Shown: positions 35,291 through 44,611, numbered from the stretch's first letter. The stretch: 64,000 nt of DNA from Streptomyces sp. NBC_01428 (GCF_036231965.1 NZ_CP109499.1:2046001-2110000); one strand, 5' to 3'. Notes: generated by a model from the sequence alone, not told the origin. Program-made: numbers and translations.

Positions 35291-36106
35291 TCAGCCGCGT
35301 ACCCCCGCGACCTCGGCGAACGCGGCGACCAGGGGAGCGCGGCGGTCCGCCTCCCAGGCGAGGAACACCTGGTCGGGCGGGGCGTCCGTGACGGGCACGT
35401 AGGCGATGTCCGGCCGGGAGTACCGCGCGGCCACGGACTCCGGTACGAGCGTGATGCCGGCGCCGCCCGCCACGCGCTCGAACTTCTCCTCGACGGTCCG
35501 GATCGGTGTGTCGTCCGGGCCGGGGTCGGAGTAGCGCAGCCAGGTCTCGCCGTCCAGGTCGCAGAGCAGGAGTTCCTGTTTCCCGGCGAGCCGGTGGGCG
35601 GCCGGGAGCATGGCGACCCTGGTCTCGCCGAACAGGGGCAGCAGCGTGAGTCCGCGCTCGTCGACGGGCCTGCGGACGTAGGCGACGTCGACGGTCCCGT
35701 CGAGGATCAGCTGTTCCTGGTCGTCCCACTCGACGCGCCGGGCGGCCACGTCGACGTCGGGATGGCCGGCGGAGAAGGCGCGCAGGGCGTGGGTGACGAC
35801 CACGCCGGCCCGGAAGCCCACGACGAGCCTGCGCGGGCCGCGCGCCGCACGATGCGCCCGACGCCGTGCGGCCTCGGCGGCGGCGAGCAACGGGCGCGAG
35901 TCGTCGAGGAGTTGACGTCCGGCGGCCGTCAACCGGACACCGTGGCTGTCGCGGTCGAAGAGCCCGGCGTTCACGTCCTTCTCCAGCGACCTGATCTGAC
36001 GGCTCAGCACCGGCTGCGCGATGTGCAGCCGCTCCGCCGCGCGTCCGAAGTGCAGCAGCTCGGCCACCGCCACGAAGTAGCGGACCTTGCGCAGGTCGAG
36101 ATCCAC
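35291..36106 (-). CDS. LysR-family transcriptional regulator
   Basis: 271 aa, GTG start. The N-terminal winged helix is typical (LRKVRYFVAVAELLHFGRAAERLHIAQPVLSRQIRSLEKD), followed by an effector domain with RRLVVGFRAGVV. It is divergent from the SDR gene (140 bp between starts), the usual LysR arrangement, so that gene is the likely target. The effector is unknown. Confidence 0.88.
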   Translation of the reverse strand: MDLDLRKVRYFVAVAELLHFGRAAERLHIAQPVLSRQIRSLEKDVNAGLFDRDSHGVRLTAAGRQLLDDSRPLLAAAEAARRRAHRAARGPRRLVVGFRAGVVVTHALRAFSAGHPDVDVAARRVEWDDQEQLILDGTVDVAYVRRPVDERGLTLLPLFGETRVAMLPAAHRLAGKQELLLCDLDGETWLRYSDPGPDDTPIRTVEEKFERVAGGAGITLVPESVAARYSRPDIAYVPVTDAPPDQVFLAWEADRRAPLVAAFAEVAGVRG

Positions 36107-36246
36107 GGCCGTCCCTCTCGTCCGTCCGGTGGCGATGCCTTCAGGGTATCGCCGACGCCGGAAGAGGTCTTGGACGGCGGGGCGGTACCGCGCGCAGGCT
36201 TGCAGTCACCGGGGCGGCCCCGGGGAACACGCGGAAGGGAACGGAC

Positions 36247-36966
36247 ATGGGTCTGCGAGGACAGCGGGTCGTCGTGATCGGCGGTACGGCGGGGATCGGG
36301 TTCGCGGTCGCGGAGGCGGCAGCGCGGGAGGGGGCGGAGGTGGTGGTCGCCTCCCGCCGCCGGGAGAGTGTGGAGGCAGCGCTGAAGAGGCTGCCCGCGG
36401 GCGCCGAGGGAGAGGTGCTGGACGCCACCGACGAGGAGGCCGTCCGGGAGTTCTTCGGCCGGGTCGGCGCGTTCGACCATCTCGTCTACACCGCGGGTGA
36501 GTCCCTGCTCCTGGAGAGCCTCGCCGAGTCGGACCTGACACGGGCCCGGGCCTTCCTGGACACCCGGCTGTGGGGCGCGTACACGGCGGTGAAGCACGGC
36601 GCTCCGGCGATCCGGGAGGGCGGCTCGGTGGTCCTGACGACCGGCACGGCCGGGCGCCGGCCCCTGCCGGGGACAACCGTCGCGGCGAGCCTGTGCGGGG
36701 CGATGGAGTCGCTCACCAGGGCGCTCGCCCTGGAGCTCGCGCCGCTCCGGGTGAACGTCGTCTCGCCGGGGGTGGTCCGCACGGAGCTGTGGCGGGAGCT
36801 GCCCGCCGAGGACCGCGACGGACTGTTCGCGTCCGCCGCCGCCTCCCTGCCCGTCGGCCGGGCGGGCGAACCGGAGGACATCGCCGAGGCCTACCTGTAC
36901 CTCATGCGCGGCGGCTACAGCACCGGCTCGGTGGTCGTCGTGGACGGGGGCGGGGTGCTGGTCTGA
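36247..36966 (+). CDS. SDR-family protein with altered catalytic residues
   Basis: 239 aa, ATG start. The Rossmann N-terminus is intact (VVVIGGTAGIGFA, 8-20) and the NAG-like motif reads YTAG. Where the catalytic YxxxK is expected the sequence is VAASL (Val145, Leu149), so Tyr and Lys are replaced, and the preceding Ser is also not in its usual context. SPGVVRTELW and VDGGG at the end are normal. It may bind NAD(P) without classical reductase chemistry. Divergent from a LysR gene. Confidence 0.8.
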   Translation: MGLRGQRVVVIGGTAGIGFAVAEAAAREGAEVVVASRRRESVEAALKRLPAGAEGEVLDATDEEAVREFFGRVGAFDHLVYTAGESLLLESLAESDLTRARAFLDTRLWGAYTAVKHGAPAIREGGSVVLTTGTAGRRPLPGTTVAASLCGAMESLTRALALELAPLRVNVVSPGVVRTELWRELPAEDRDGLFASAAASLPVGRAGEPEDIAEAYLYLMRGGYSTGSVVVVDGGGVLV

Positions 36967-37100
36967 GCCGCGCGCCGTCCGTACGGGAGGGTGCCGGGCC
37001 CGGACCAGCACCGACCGTGCGGGGCACGGGATGCCGATGGGAGGGCGGCGCCGTCCTGGAGGCGGCACGCCCTCGCCCACCACGGCGGGACGAACCGGCC

Positions 37101-37643
37101 TCACCGCCCCGTGAAGCGCACCTCCGCCGCCGCCACGACGGTGCCGAGACGGGGGAAGTCCAGCCGGATGGAGGCGTCGTGCTCGGGGGCGGTGAACGCG
37201 GCCATCGCGTCCTCGACGAAGACGAGGTCGTAGCCGAGGTCTCCGGCGGCGCGCGCGGTCGACTCGACCCCGAGGTTGGTGGCGATCCCGCCGAACACCA
37301 GGGTGGAGACACCGTGTTCGCGCAGCTTGTCGTCGAGACCGGTGCCCTGGAACCCGCCGATGGTCCGCTTCACGATCTCCAGGTCGCCCGCCTCGGCGAG
37401 CCCGGCGACGAGTCCGCTGCCGGGAGGCTGCTCGGGCACGCCGGACCGCTCGACCCGGACGAGCACGACGAGCGCGCCCGCCTTGCGGAAGGCGGCCGCC
37501 AACTCCTCCGCGGTGGTCAGGACTTCGGTGCCCTTGTGGGGCGCCAGGGGCAGCGCCACGATGCGCTCCATCAGATCGACGAGCACGAGGGCGGTGCACG
37601 CCGGATCGAGGGCGAGACGGGGTTCGGCTTCGGGTGCGGTCAT
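37101..37643 (-). CDS. Isochorismatase-like cysteine hydrolase family protein (Cys replaced by Gly)
   Basis: 180 aa, ATG start without a clear ribosome-binding site. The isochorismatase fold is recognisable: ALVLVDLMERIV (acidic residue near the start), VVLVRVERSG, EIVKRTIGGFQGTGLDDKL (catalytic Lys) and VFGGIATNLGVESTAR. In nicotinamidase-type members the last motif contains Cys (NxCVxxTA); here it is Gly, as in true isochorismatases that do not use a cysteine nucleophile. Substrate unknown; no siderophore genes nearby. Confidence 0.82.
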   Translation of the reverse strand: MTAPEAEPRLALDPACTALVLVDLMERIVALPLAPHKGTEVLTTAEELAAAFRKAGALVVLVRVERSGVPEQPPGSGLVAGLAEAGDLEIVKRTIGGFQGTGLDDKLREHGVSTLVFGGIATNLGVESTARAAGDLGYDLVFVEDAMAAFTAPEHDASIRLDFPRLGTVVAAAEVRFTGR

Positions 37644-38042
37644 GACGGAACGTTAGCCCGCATCAGCCGTCCGTACCGGAAATCCGGATCAACAAGCCCG
37701 TGAACTGCTCTCGCCGGGGCCGTCGGGCGGGTCACGGCCGGCCGGGGCGACCCGCGTTCCCGCGGTCCCGGACCCTCCCACGCCCTTCCGCCGTACGGCC
37801 ACGAACCGACACGCGCGGCTGTCCCGCGTCCGGTCCCACCGGGGTGGGCCGAGGCAAGGTGATCTTGCGTCCGAACGTGCCGGACGCCCCTCGACGGGCA
37901 GGCGAAAATCTGGCGTGAACACGACCGGTGCACGCTTCTTGTGAGGTGCGCGAGGCCCCAAGTAGCGTCTGCGGCGCGAACGTTGGACGTGGGATGTCCA
38001 GAGAATCCGGATGGCCCAGCCGTACGAAGGGCAGGTCGCACC
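37644..38042. other. Divergent intergenic region before the sialidase gene
   Basis: 399 bp between the isochorismatase-like and sialidase starts. No supported gene. It must hold both promoters. The segment 37880-38040 is less GC-rich near AAAATCTGGCG (about 37905) but I could not identify a convincing operator. Confidence 0.4.
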
Positions 38043-40082
38043 ATGCCGTCACGCCTCCGCAGCCGTCCGAGATCCGTCCTCGCCGCGCGACCGGGCCCGC
38101 GCTTACCCGCCCGCCGACGGCCCGCCTCCACCCCCCGACCGCGCCAGCCGTCCCGCACCCGTCCGTGCGCCGCCCTCACGGCCCTCCTCGCCGCCGTCGC
38201 ACTGCTCACGCTGCCCGGCACGGCCCACGCCGCACCGGCCGACGCCACACCGGCCGACACGGTCACGGCCGCCGTCACCGCTCCGGCCACCGACACCGCC
38301 ACCGCCACCGCCACCGCGCCCGGCGCGTTCGAGCAGCAGGTGCTGTTCAAGGCCTCCCAGGATCCCGGCTACGCCTGCTTCCGCATCCCGTCGGTCGTGC
38401 GGACCACCGACGGGACGCTGCTGGCGTTCGCCGAGGGGCGCGTCCTGAACTGCGGTGACGCGGCGGACATCGACATCGTGGTGAAGCGCTCCGGCGACGG
38501 CGGGCGCACCTGGAGCCCGCTGCGTGTCGTCAACGACGGGGGCGGCGACACCCACGGCAACCCCACCCCGGTCGTCGACCGCGAGACGGGCCGGATCCTG
38601 CTCGCCGAGACCTACAACACGGGCCGGACCGACAGCGCGAGCTGCTCCGTGCCGTGCGACCGCACCCCGCACCTCCAGTACAGCGACGACGACGGTCTCA
38701 GCTGGTCGCAGCCGCGCGACCTGAGCGACGAGATCCTGCCCGCGAACTGGAACTCCTGGTACGCCACCGGCCCGGTGCACGGCATCCAGCTCACCCGCGG
38801 ACGCCACGCGGGACGCCTCGTCCTCGCCGTCAACACCGAGACGTGGAACGGCAGTCGGGTCACCGCCAACAACGCCGCGCTCGTCACCAGTGACGACGGC
38901 GGCGACCACTGGGACATCGGCGCCCGGGACTCCTGGCCGATCGCGGACGACGGGACCTTCCGGCAGAAGCCGTCCGAGATGACGCTCGCCGAGCGGACCG
39001 ACGGATCGGTCCTGGTCAGCGGCCGCGAGCAGGACGGCACCGACCTGGGACACCGCACCCAGGCGGTGAGCCGGGACGGCGGCGACAGCTTCGTGTCGCC
39101 CTTCGCCGCCCTGCCCGACCTGTACGCGCCGCAGGTACAGGGCTCGGTGCTGCGCGTCGGCGACCGGATCCTGCTGGCCTGCCCCGGCGACCCGGACCGC
39201 CGCCGGACCATGATGATCCGCTCCTCCTACGACGGCGGCCGCACCTGGGACAGCGTCGACCGGGGCACCGTCGTGACCACCGACTGGTCGGGCTACTCCG
39301 ACCTCGTGCGGATCGACGGCGACGCGGTGGGCCTGCTGTACGAGGGAGGCGCCGTCGACGCCCGCGACGAGATCCGCTTCGCCCGCTTCACCGAGGACTG
39401 GCTCCGGCCCCGCCGGGGCCCCGACCCGACGACCGCCGACCTCGTGCCGTTCGCCCGGCCCGCCGCGGTCCTCGGCGGCGCCCACGAGACGGCGGGCGTC
39501 CGGGGCGGCGCGCTGGAGTTCGACGGCACCGACGACGCCGTACGGCTGCCCTACAGCAGCCGACTTCCGCTGGGGACAAAGGACTTCACGGCCACCCTGT
39601 GGTTCCGTTACACGGCCACCACCGGTGAACAGCCCCTGCTGTGGATGGGCGGGATCGGAACGACACAGCCTCAGGTGTGGGTGCGCGGGGAGCCGGCGTC
39701 CGGCCGGATCACCGGTCTCATCACCACGAGGAACGGTGCGGCGGCCCCGGCCACCGCGTCCGTGCGGACCACGAGCGCGTACAACGACGGCCAGTGGCAC
39801 CGTCTGGCGCTGCGCCGCGGCGGCGGACAGCTCACCCTGTCCGTCGACGGGGCGGCCGTGAGCACCGCGGACGTGCCCGGATCGGTCAGCCGGAACGCAC
39901 CGTTCGGGGTGCACATCGGCCAACGGACCGACAGCCGCGCGTACTTCACCGGTGCCATCGACGACGTACGCGTCCAGGACCGGGCGTTGAGCGACGCCGA
40001 ACTGGCGGCCGAGCCCGCGGCGCACGTCACCCGCGACACCGTCCTGTGGCTCCCCATGGACCGGGTGGCCGGAGGCCGCTAA
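38043..40082 (+). CDS. Secreted sialidase (GH33) with C-terminal LamG-like domain
   Basis: 679 aa. A long Arg/Pro-rich n-region (about 1-41) precedes a hydrophobic signal core (42-60, AHAAPAD cleavage). The catalytic propeller starts at FRIP (113-116, arginine of the triad). Asp boxes are SGDGGRTW (150-157), SDDDGLSW (214-221), SDDGGDHW and SYDGGRTW. A concanavalin/LamG-type domain covers about 475-670 (ALEFDGTDDAVRLP..., FTATLWFRY, AIDDVRVQDRALSDAEL). It would release terminal sialic acids from host or environmental glycans. The DUF4185-like gene follows after 10 bp. Confidence 0.9.
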   Translation: MPSRLRSRPRSVLAARPGPRLPARRRPASTPRPRQPSRTRPCAALTALLAAVALLTLPGTAHAAPADATPADTVTAAVTAPATDTATATATAPGAFEQQVLFKASQDPGYACFRIPSVVRTTDGTLLAFAEGRVLNCGDAADIDIVVKRSGDGGRTWSPLRVVNDGGGDTHGNPTPVVDRETGRILLAETYNTGRTDSASCSVPCDRTPHLQYSDDDGLSWSQPRDLSDEILPANWNSWYATGPVHGIQLTRGRHAGRLVLAVNTETWNGSRVTANNAALVTSDDGGDHWDIGARDSWPIADDGTFRQKPSEMTLAERTDGSVLVSGREQDGTDLGHRTQAVSRDGGDSFVSPFAALPDLYAPQVQGSVLRVGDRILLACPGDPDRRRTMMIRSSYDGGRTWDSVDRGTVVTTDWSGYSDLVRIDGDAVGLLYEGGAVDARDEIRFARFTEDWLRPRRGPDPTTADLVPFARPAAVLGGAHETAGVRGGALEFDGTDDAVRLPYSSRLPLGTKDFTATLWFRYTATTGEQPLLWMGGIGTTQPQVWVRGEPASGRITGLITTRNGAAAPATASVRTTSAYNDGQWHRLALRRGGGQLTLSVDGAAVSTADVPGSVSRNAPFGVHIGQRTDSRAYFTGAIDDVRVQDRALSDAELAAEPAAHVTRDTVLWLPMDRVAGGR

Positions 40083-40092
40083 CGTCCCGCCC

Positions 40093-41328
40093 GTGCCCGA
40101 CGAAGCACGCACGCGACGGCGGACCGGGACCGGGCTCGGCGTGCTGCTGGCCCTGGTCTCGGCCGCCGTGCTGCTCACCGCCCTCCCGGACCGCGACCGG
40201 GAGGGCGGCGGCACCTGCGCCGCCCGCACCGTGCGGTCGTGGTCCGTGGACGCCCGACGCACGGACGCGTTCGCGCGGTACGGGGACGACGCCGGCCGCG
40301 CCGACGACTGGACCGGCGGCGACGGGACCCACTCGGTGCGGCTTCCGGACGGCCGGCTGCTGTGGCTGTTCTCGGACACCTATCTCGGGCGGGTGTACGC
40401 GCCGCCGAACCCGGCCGGCGAGTCGTACGCCTGGCGGGACGCGAGCACGCCCCTCGTGCGCAACGCGGCGGTCGTGATGTCGCGCGACGGCCGACCGCTG
40501 AGCACGCTGCCCGCGCCGCTGTTCCCCGACCCGGCGCCCCAGCAGTGGCGCTGGCCGGTGGCGGCCCGCGTCGAACCCCGCTCCCCCGGCTCCGGCGAGC
40601 AGGTCCTGCGCGTCCTGCTGTGGACGCGCTCCACGGGCCCGGCGCCCTGGATCTACGGGGTGCCAGCGGCCACCGAGGTCGCCACGCTGTCCCTGCCCGC
40701 GCTGCGCCTCGAAGGCATCACCACGGTCCTGGACCAGCGTCCCGTGCGGGACGCCTCCCGGCGGGTCCTCTTCGGCACCGCGGCCGTCGACGCGGACGGC
40801 TGGACGTACGTCTTCGGCGGCGACGACGGCCGCGCCGTCGGGCGCCGGGCCTCGCGGGCGTACGTGGCGCGGGTGCCGAGCGGCCGGCTCGGCGAGCCGG
40901 GGGCCTGGGAGTACTGGGACGGCACGGCGTGGACGGTACGGGGACGTCCCGCGCCGGTGCTCGGGAACGGCCGGAGCACGGGCGTGGGCAGCGCGTTCAC
41001 CGTCGTGCGGGACGGCGGGACGTACGTCCTGTTCACCATGGCGGCGGGCGCCGCGGGCCTGACCACGATCACCTCGTACTGGGCGTGCGCGCCGACCGGG
41101 CCCTGGCACGGGCCCGCCCGGGGCTTCCGTCCGCGGCTGCCGCTGGGCGAGGTGGCGGCGTACAACCCGCAGGCCCATCCCGAACTGGACGGGGGCGGCC
41201 GGATCGTCCTGAGCTACGACGTCAACTGGCTGGACGCCACGGGCGGTGCGGCGCAGACGAACCTCAGCCGGAACGTGTCCCTGTACCGACCGCGCTTCGT
41301 GACGCTGCGCCTGGGGGCGCCTTCCTAG
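40093..41328 (+). CDS. Exported DUF4185/DUF5005-like protein
   Basis: 411 aa, GTG start 10 bp after the sialidase stop. An N-terminal hydrophobic anchor or signal (TGLGVLLALVSAAVLLTAL) is followed by repeated beta-propeller-like segments (LPDGRLLWLFSDTYLG, WTYVFGGDD, FTVVRDGGTYVLFT, GRIVLSYDVNWLD), as in DUF4185/DUF5005 proteins that are predicted glycosidase-like. No catalytic residues can be assigned. Co-transcribed with the sialidase. Its last 65 bp overlap the 3' end of the convergent transporter gene. Confidence 0.65.
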   Translation: MPDEARTRRRTGTGLGVLLALVSAAVLLTALPDRDREGGGTCAARTVRSWSVDARRTDAFARYGDDAGRADDWTGGDGTHSVRLPDGRLLWLFSDTYLGRVYAPPNPAGESYAWRDASTPLVRNAAVVMSRDGRPLSTLPAPLFPDPAPQQWRWPVAARVEPRSPGSGEQVLRVLLWTRSTGPAPWIYGVPAATEVATLSLPALRLEGITTVLDQRPVRDASRRVLFGTAAVDADGWTYVFGGDDGRAVGRRASRAYVARVPSGRLGEPGAWEYWDGTAWTVRGRPAPVLGNGRSTGVGSAFTVVRDGGTYVLFTMAAGAAGLTTITSYWACAPTGPWHGPARGFRPRLPLGEVAAYNPQAHPELDGGGRIVLSYDVNWLDATGGAAQTNLSRNVSLYRPRFVTLRLGAPS

Positions 41329-42400
41329 GGTTCCCGCCCGATCCGGTCGCGCCGCCCGCACCGCGCGTTCCGCCGGTGCCCGTCGTCGCGTCCGGGCGGT
41401 CCGGGCCGGTCCCGTCGGACGGTCCCGTCGCCTCGGGGTCGCGGGCGCGGCGCTTGGCGATCACCGCGCACACCATCAGCTGCATCTGGTGGAAGAGCAT
41501 CAGCGGGAGCACGGCGAGCGAGGCGTGCGCGCCGAACAGCACGCTGGCCATGGGCAGTCCGGAGGCGAGCGACTTCTTCGACCCGGCGAACTGGATGGCG
41601 ATCCGGTCCTCCCGACCGAAGTGCAGCGCCTTGCCGCCGTACCAGGTGAGGACCAGCATCACGGCGAGCAGCACCGCCTCGACGGCCAGCAGCCCCGCCA
41701 GCCGGACGGCGCTGACCTGGTGCCAGATGCCCTGCACCATGCCCTCGCTGAACGCGGTGTAGACGACGAGCAGGATCGACCCGCGGTCGACGTAGCCGAG
41801 GACCTTCTTGTGCCGGGTGATGAACGCGCCGATCCAGGGCCGCAGCACCTGTCCGGCGACGAAGGGCACGAGCAGCTGCAGCACGATCTTGACGAGCGCG
41901 TCGGCGGAGAACCCGCCGCCGCTGTTGCCGAGCAGGGCGGCGGCGAGCAGCGGCGTGATGACGATGCCGGCCAGCGAGGAGAAGGAGCCGGCGCAGATCG
42001 CGGCGGGCACGTTGCCGCGCGCGATCGAGGTGAAGGCGATCGACGACTGGATGGTCGAGGGAACGAGGGTGAGGAAGAGCAGACCCGTGTACAGGTCGTG
42101 CGTCAGGAACACCGGGACCAGGCCGCGGGCGGCGAGGCCGAGCAGCGGGAACACCACGAAGGTGCACACCAGCACCGTGGTGTGCAGCCGCCAGTGCTTG
42201 ACGCCCTCCACCGCCTCACGGGTCGACAGCCGGGCGCCGTACAGGAAGAAGAGGAACGCGATCGCCGCCGTGGACGCCCCCGAGGCGACGTCCGCCCCCG
42301 TCCCGCTCGCCGGGAACAGGGCGGCGAGCCCCACGGTCCCGAGCAACAGCAGGATGTACGGATCGATCGGCATCCAACTCGGCCACTGCAGGCGTTTCAC
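41264..42400 (-). CDS. Bile acid:sodium symporter family (BASS) transporter
   Basis: 378 aa, GTG start. About ten membrane segments with the SBF-like order (ASTAAIAFLFFLYGARLSTREAVEGVKHWRLH, TLVPSTIQSSIAFTSIARGN, FAGSKKSLASGLPMA). The C-terminal tail of about 65 residues is Gly/Thr/Asp-rich and is encoded antisense to the end of the DUF4185-like gene. Members carry organic anions with Na+. Divergent from a LysR gene that probably controls it. Confidence 0.9.
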   Translation of the reverse strand: MKRLQWPSWMPIDPYILLLLGTVGLAALFPASGTGADVASGASTAAIAFLFFLYGARLSTREAVEGVKHWRLHTTVLVCTFVVFPLLGLAARGLVPVFLTHDLYTGLLFLTLVPSTIQSSIAFTSIARGNVPAAICAGSFSSLAGIVITPLLAAALLGNSGGGFSADALVKIVLQLLVPFVAGQVLRPWIGAFITRHKKVLGYVDRGSILLVVYTAFSEGMVQGIWHQVSAVRLAGLLAVEAVLLAVMLVLTWYGGKALHFGREDRIAIQFAGSKKSLASGLPMASVLFGAHASLAVLPLMLFHQMQLMVCAVIAKRRARDPEATGPSDGTGPDRPDATTGTGGTRGAGGATGSGGNPRKAPPGAASRSAVGTGTRSG

Positions 42401-42531
42401 GGTGCTCCACTACTCGTTCGGTGCGTCGGTCGGGGCCGGCCGGGGTGCCGTTCGGGCCGGCCCGGGTCGTGCCCTCTCCATCGTCCTCTCCCCCTCCGCG
42501 ATCGGGAATCCTTCACACCGCTCTGACTGTC

Positions 42532-42554
42532 ATCACGATCCACGATAACGTGAT
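42532..42554. promoter_or_regulatory. Inverted repeat in the BASS/LysR divergent promoter
   Basis: ATCACG-N11-CGTGAT (42532-42554) has perfect 6-bp arms with the 11-bp spacing typical of LysR boxes, and ends 4 bp before the LysR start codon. Such placement suggests autorepression and control of the BASS gene. Confidence 0.6.
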
Positions 42555-42558
42555 CGGA

Positions 42559-43431
42559 ATGTACGACCCTTCGCAGCTGCGTACGTTCCTTGCGGTGGCG
42601 CAGACCCTCAGCTTCACGCAGGCAGCCCGGCGGCTCGGGGTGCGCCAGTCGACGGTCAGTCAGCACGTGCGCCGGCTGGAGGACGCGGCGGGGCGGCAGT
42701 TCTTCTCCCGGGACACGCACTCCGTGGAGCTCACCGAGGACGGCGAGGCGATGCTCGGGTTCGCGCGGCGGATCCTGGAGGTGCAGGACCAGGCCATGGC
42801 GTTCTTCGCGGGGACACGGCTGCGCGGCCGGCTGCGCTTCGGCGCCTCCGAGGACTTCGTGCTCACCCGGCTGCCCGAGATCCTGGAGGGGTTCCGCTCC
42901 GACCATCCCGAGGTCGACCTGGAGCTGACGGTCGAGCTGTCGGGCACCCTGCACGAGCGGTTGGCGGCGGGCCACCTCGACCTGGTGCTGGCGAAGCGGC
43001 GGCCCGAGGACCCGGTCGGCCAACTCGTCTGGCACGACCACCTGGTGTGGATCGGCGCCCCGCGGCTGCGCCTCGACCCCGACCGCCCGGTGCCGCTGAT
43101 CGTCTATCCGCCGCCGGGCATCACCCGCGCGCTCGCCCTGGAGGCGCTGGAACTCCAGGGCCGGTCCTGGCGCATCGCCTGCACCAGCGGCAGCCTCAAC
43201 GGGCTGATCGCCGCGGCCCGCGCGGGTCTCGGCGTCATGGCCCACTCCCGGGGACTCGTGCCGCCGGGGCTGGCCCGGGTCCCGGAGCGGGCGGGCCTGC
43301 CCACACTCGGTGAGGTGGACTTCGTGCTGGTGCACGGGCGCCGGAGGCCGTCGGCGCAGGGGGCGGCGGACGCGCTCGCGGCGGCGATCCTGGCCGGCGG
43401 GGACCGGCTGCACCGGGGGCGGCGCGGCTGA
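42559..43431 (+). CDS. LysR-family transcriptional regulator
   Basis: 290 aa. ATG 42559 is chosen because the helix-turn-helix follows directly (MYDPSQLRTFLAVAQTLSFTQAARRLGVRQSTVSQHVRRLEDAAG). The effector domain starts at LRFGASEDFVLTRLPEIL. It resembles regulators commonly found divergent from BASS-type carriers. The start is 158 bp from the BASS start. Confidence 0.9.
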   Translation: MYDPSQLRTFLAVAQTLSFTQAARRLGVRQSTVSQHVRRLEDAAGRQFFSRDTHSVELTEDGEAMLGFARRILEVQDQAMAFFAGTRLRGRLRFGASEDFVLTRLPEILEGFRSDHPEVDLELTVELSGTLHERLAAGHLDLVLAKRRPEDPVGQLVWHDHLVWIGAPRLRLDPDRPVPLIVYPPPGITRALALEALELQGRSWRIACTSGSLNGLIAAARAGLGVMAHSRGLVPPGLARVPERAGLPTLGEVDFVLVHGRRRPSAQGAADALAAAILAGGDRLHRGRRG

Positions 43432-43437
43432 CGGAGG

Positions 43438-44415
43438 TCAGCGGAGCCGGGTGTACGTGAGCTGCTTGACCCGGCGCAGGAACGGCGTCGTCTCCACGTA
43501 CTGGACACCGTCGAGCCGGCCGAGCGGGCCGCTCAGATACGCGTAGAGGCCGGCCGTGTCGGGGACGACGGCGGTCACCACGATGTTGGAGGGGCCGGCC
43601 GTCGCGGAGGCGAAGGCGACCTCGTCGTGGGCCGCCAGGGCCTGCCCGACGGAGTGGAGGGCGGCGGGGGCCGCGGTGATCCACAGACAGGCGGCGAGGG
43701 GGTAGCCGAGGATCTCCGAGTGGTACTCGACGTCGATGTACACGGCGCCGGAGGCGAGCAGCGCGGACAGCCGGCGTTTGACGGCCGACTCGGAGCGCCC
43801 GGTGGCGCGTTGCAGCTCGGGGTAGGTGGCGCGGCCGTCGCGTTCGAGGGCGGCCACGAGGGGTTCGTCCTCGGGGTCGATCCGGGCGGGCCCGTCCGCC
43901 GCCGGCCGCTCGGGGCGCAGGGCGGCGACCTGGTCGCCGGTCAGCGCGGCGAACTTGCGGGTCCAGCCGTCGGGTCCGCCGAAGAAGCGGTGGATCAGCT
44001 GGTGGGCCCGGATCTCCAGGATGCTCGGGGTACGCGGGAGTTTGCCGAGCAGCAGGTCGTCGCGGTCACCGGGGCTGCGCGGCCGGGTCATGCACACCAC
44101 CTCGGTGCCGCCGGAGGCCAGCCCGATCCAGGCGGTGTCGGGGCGTTTGGCGAGGGCGTCCGCGATGGCCTCGACGCCGTCGGGCGTGCAGCGCAGCCGC
44201 AGCATCCAGTGGTCCTGGCCGAGCCGCTGGGCGTCCCGGACGGCGACGACCCGCAGGCCGGCCTCGGCGCACAGCCGGCGGTAGCGCCGGGCGATCGTCT
44301 GGTCGGAGGCGTCCAGCACCTCCCCGATCCGGCTGAAGGAGGCCCGTCCGTTCACCTCCAGGGCGGCGAGCAGTTGCAGATCGAGGCTGTCGAGGCTGTG
44401 GGATTCCATCTTCAT
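43438..44415 (-). CDS. Double-module Lrp/AsnC-family regulator
   Basis: 325 aa, twice the usual length. First helix-turn-helix: LDLQLLAALEVNGRASFSRIGEVLDASDQTIARRYRRL (10-46); second: DEPLVAALERDGRATYPELQRATGRSESAVKRRLSALLASG (about 190-230). Each is followed by a RAM-like ligand domain. So it is a fused tandem rather than a homodimer subunit. Start codon alternatives at 44415 and 44409. Divergent from the DHA2 efflux gene (196 bp between starts), which it may regulate. Confidence 0.88.
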   Translation of the reverse strand: MKMESHSLDSLDLQLLAALEVNGRASFSRIGEVLDASDQTIARRYRRLCAEAGLRVVAVRDAQRLGQDHWMLRLRCTPDGVEAIADALAKRPDTAWIGLASGGTEVVCMTRPRSPGDRDDLLLGKLPRTPSILEIRAHQLIHRFFGGPDGWTRKFAALTGDQVAALRPERPAADGPARIDPEDEPLVAALERDGRATYPELQRATGRSESAVKRRLSALLASGAVYIDVEYHSEILGYPLAACLWITAAPAALHSVGQALAAHDEVAFASATAGPSNIVVTAVVPDTAGLYAYLSGPLGRLDGVQYVETTPFLRRVKQLTYTRLR

Positions 44416-44611
44416 GTGGCCTGCCTCTGTCGGATTCCGTCGGTCGCGGACCGTCGACCGCTGCGATCGGCCGGTGCCACCCCATCGTACGGAGAGAAGC
44501 GAGCCGACCGGCACAACGGTGCCGGCGGAGTCGGCCGGATCGGCGGCGAGAGTCCCCCGTGCCCGTGGCACGGGGACGCACGGGGATCCGGCGGTACAGG
44601 GAGATGAGGCC

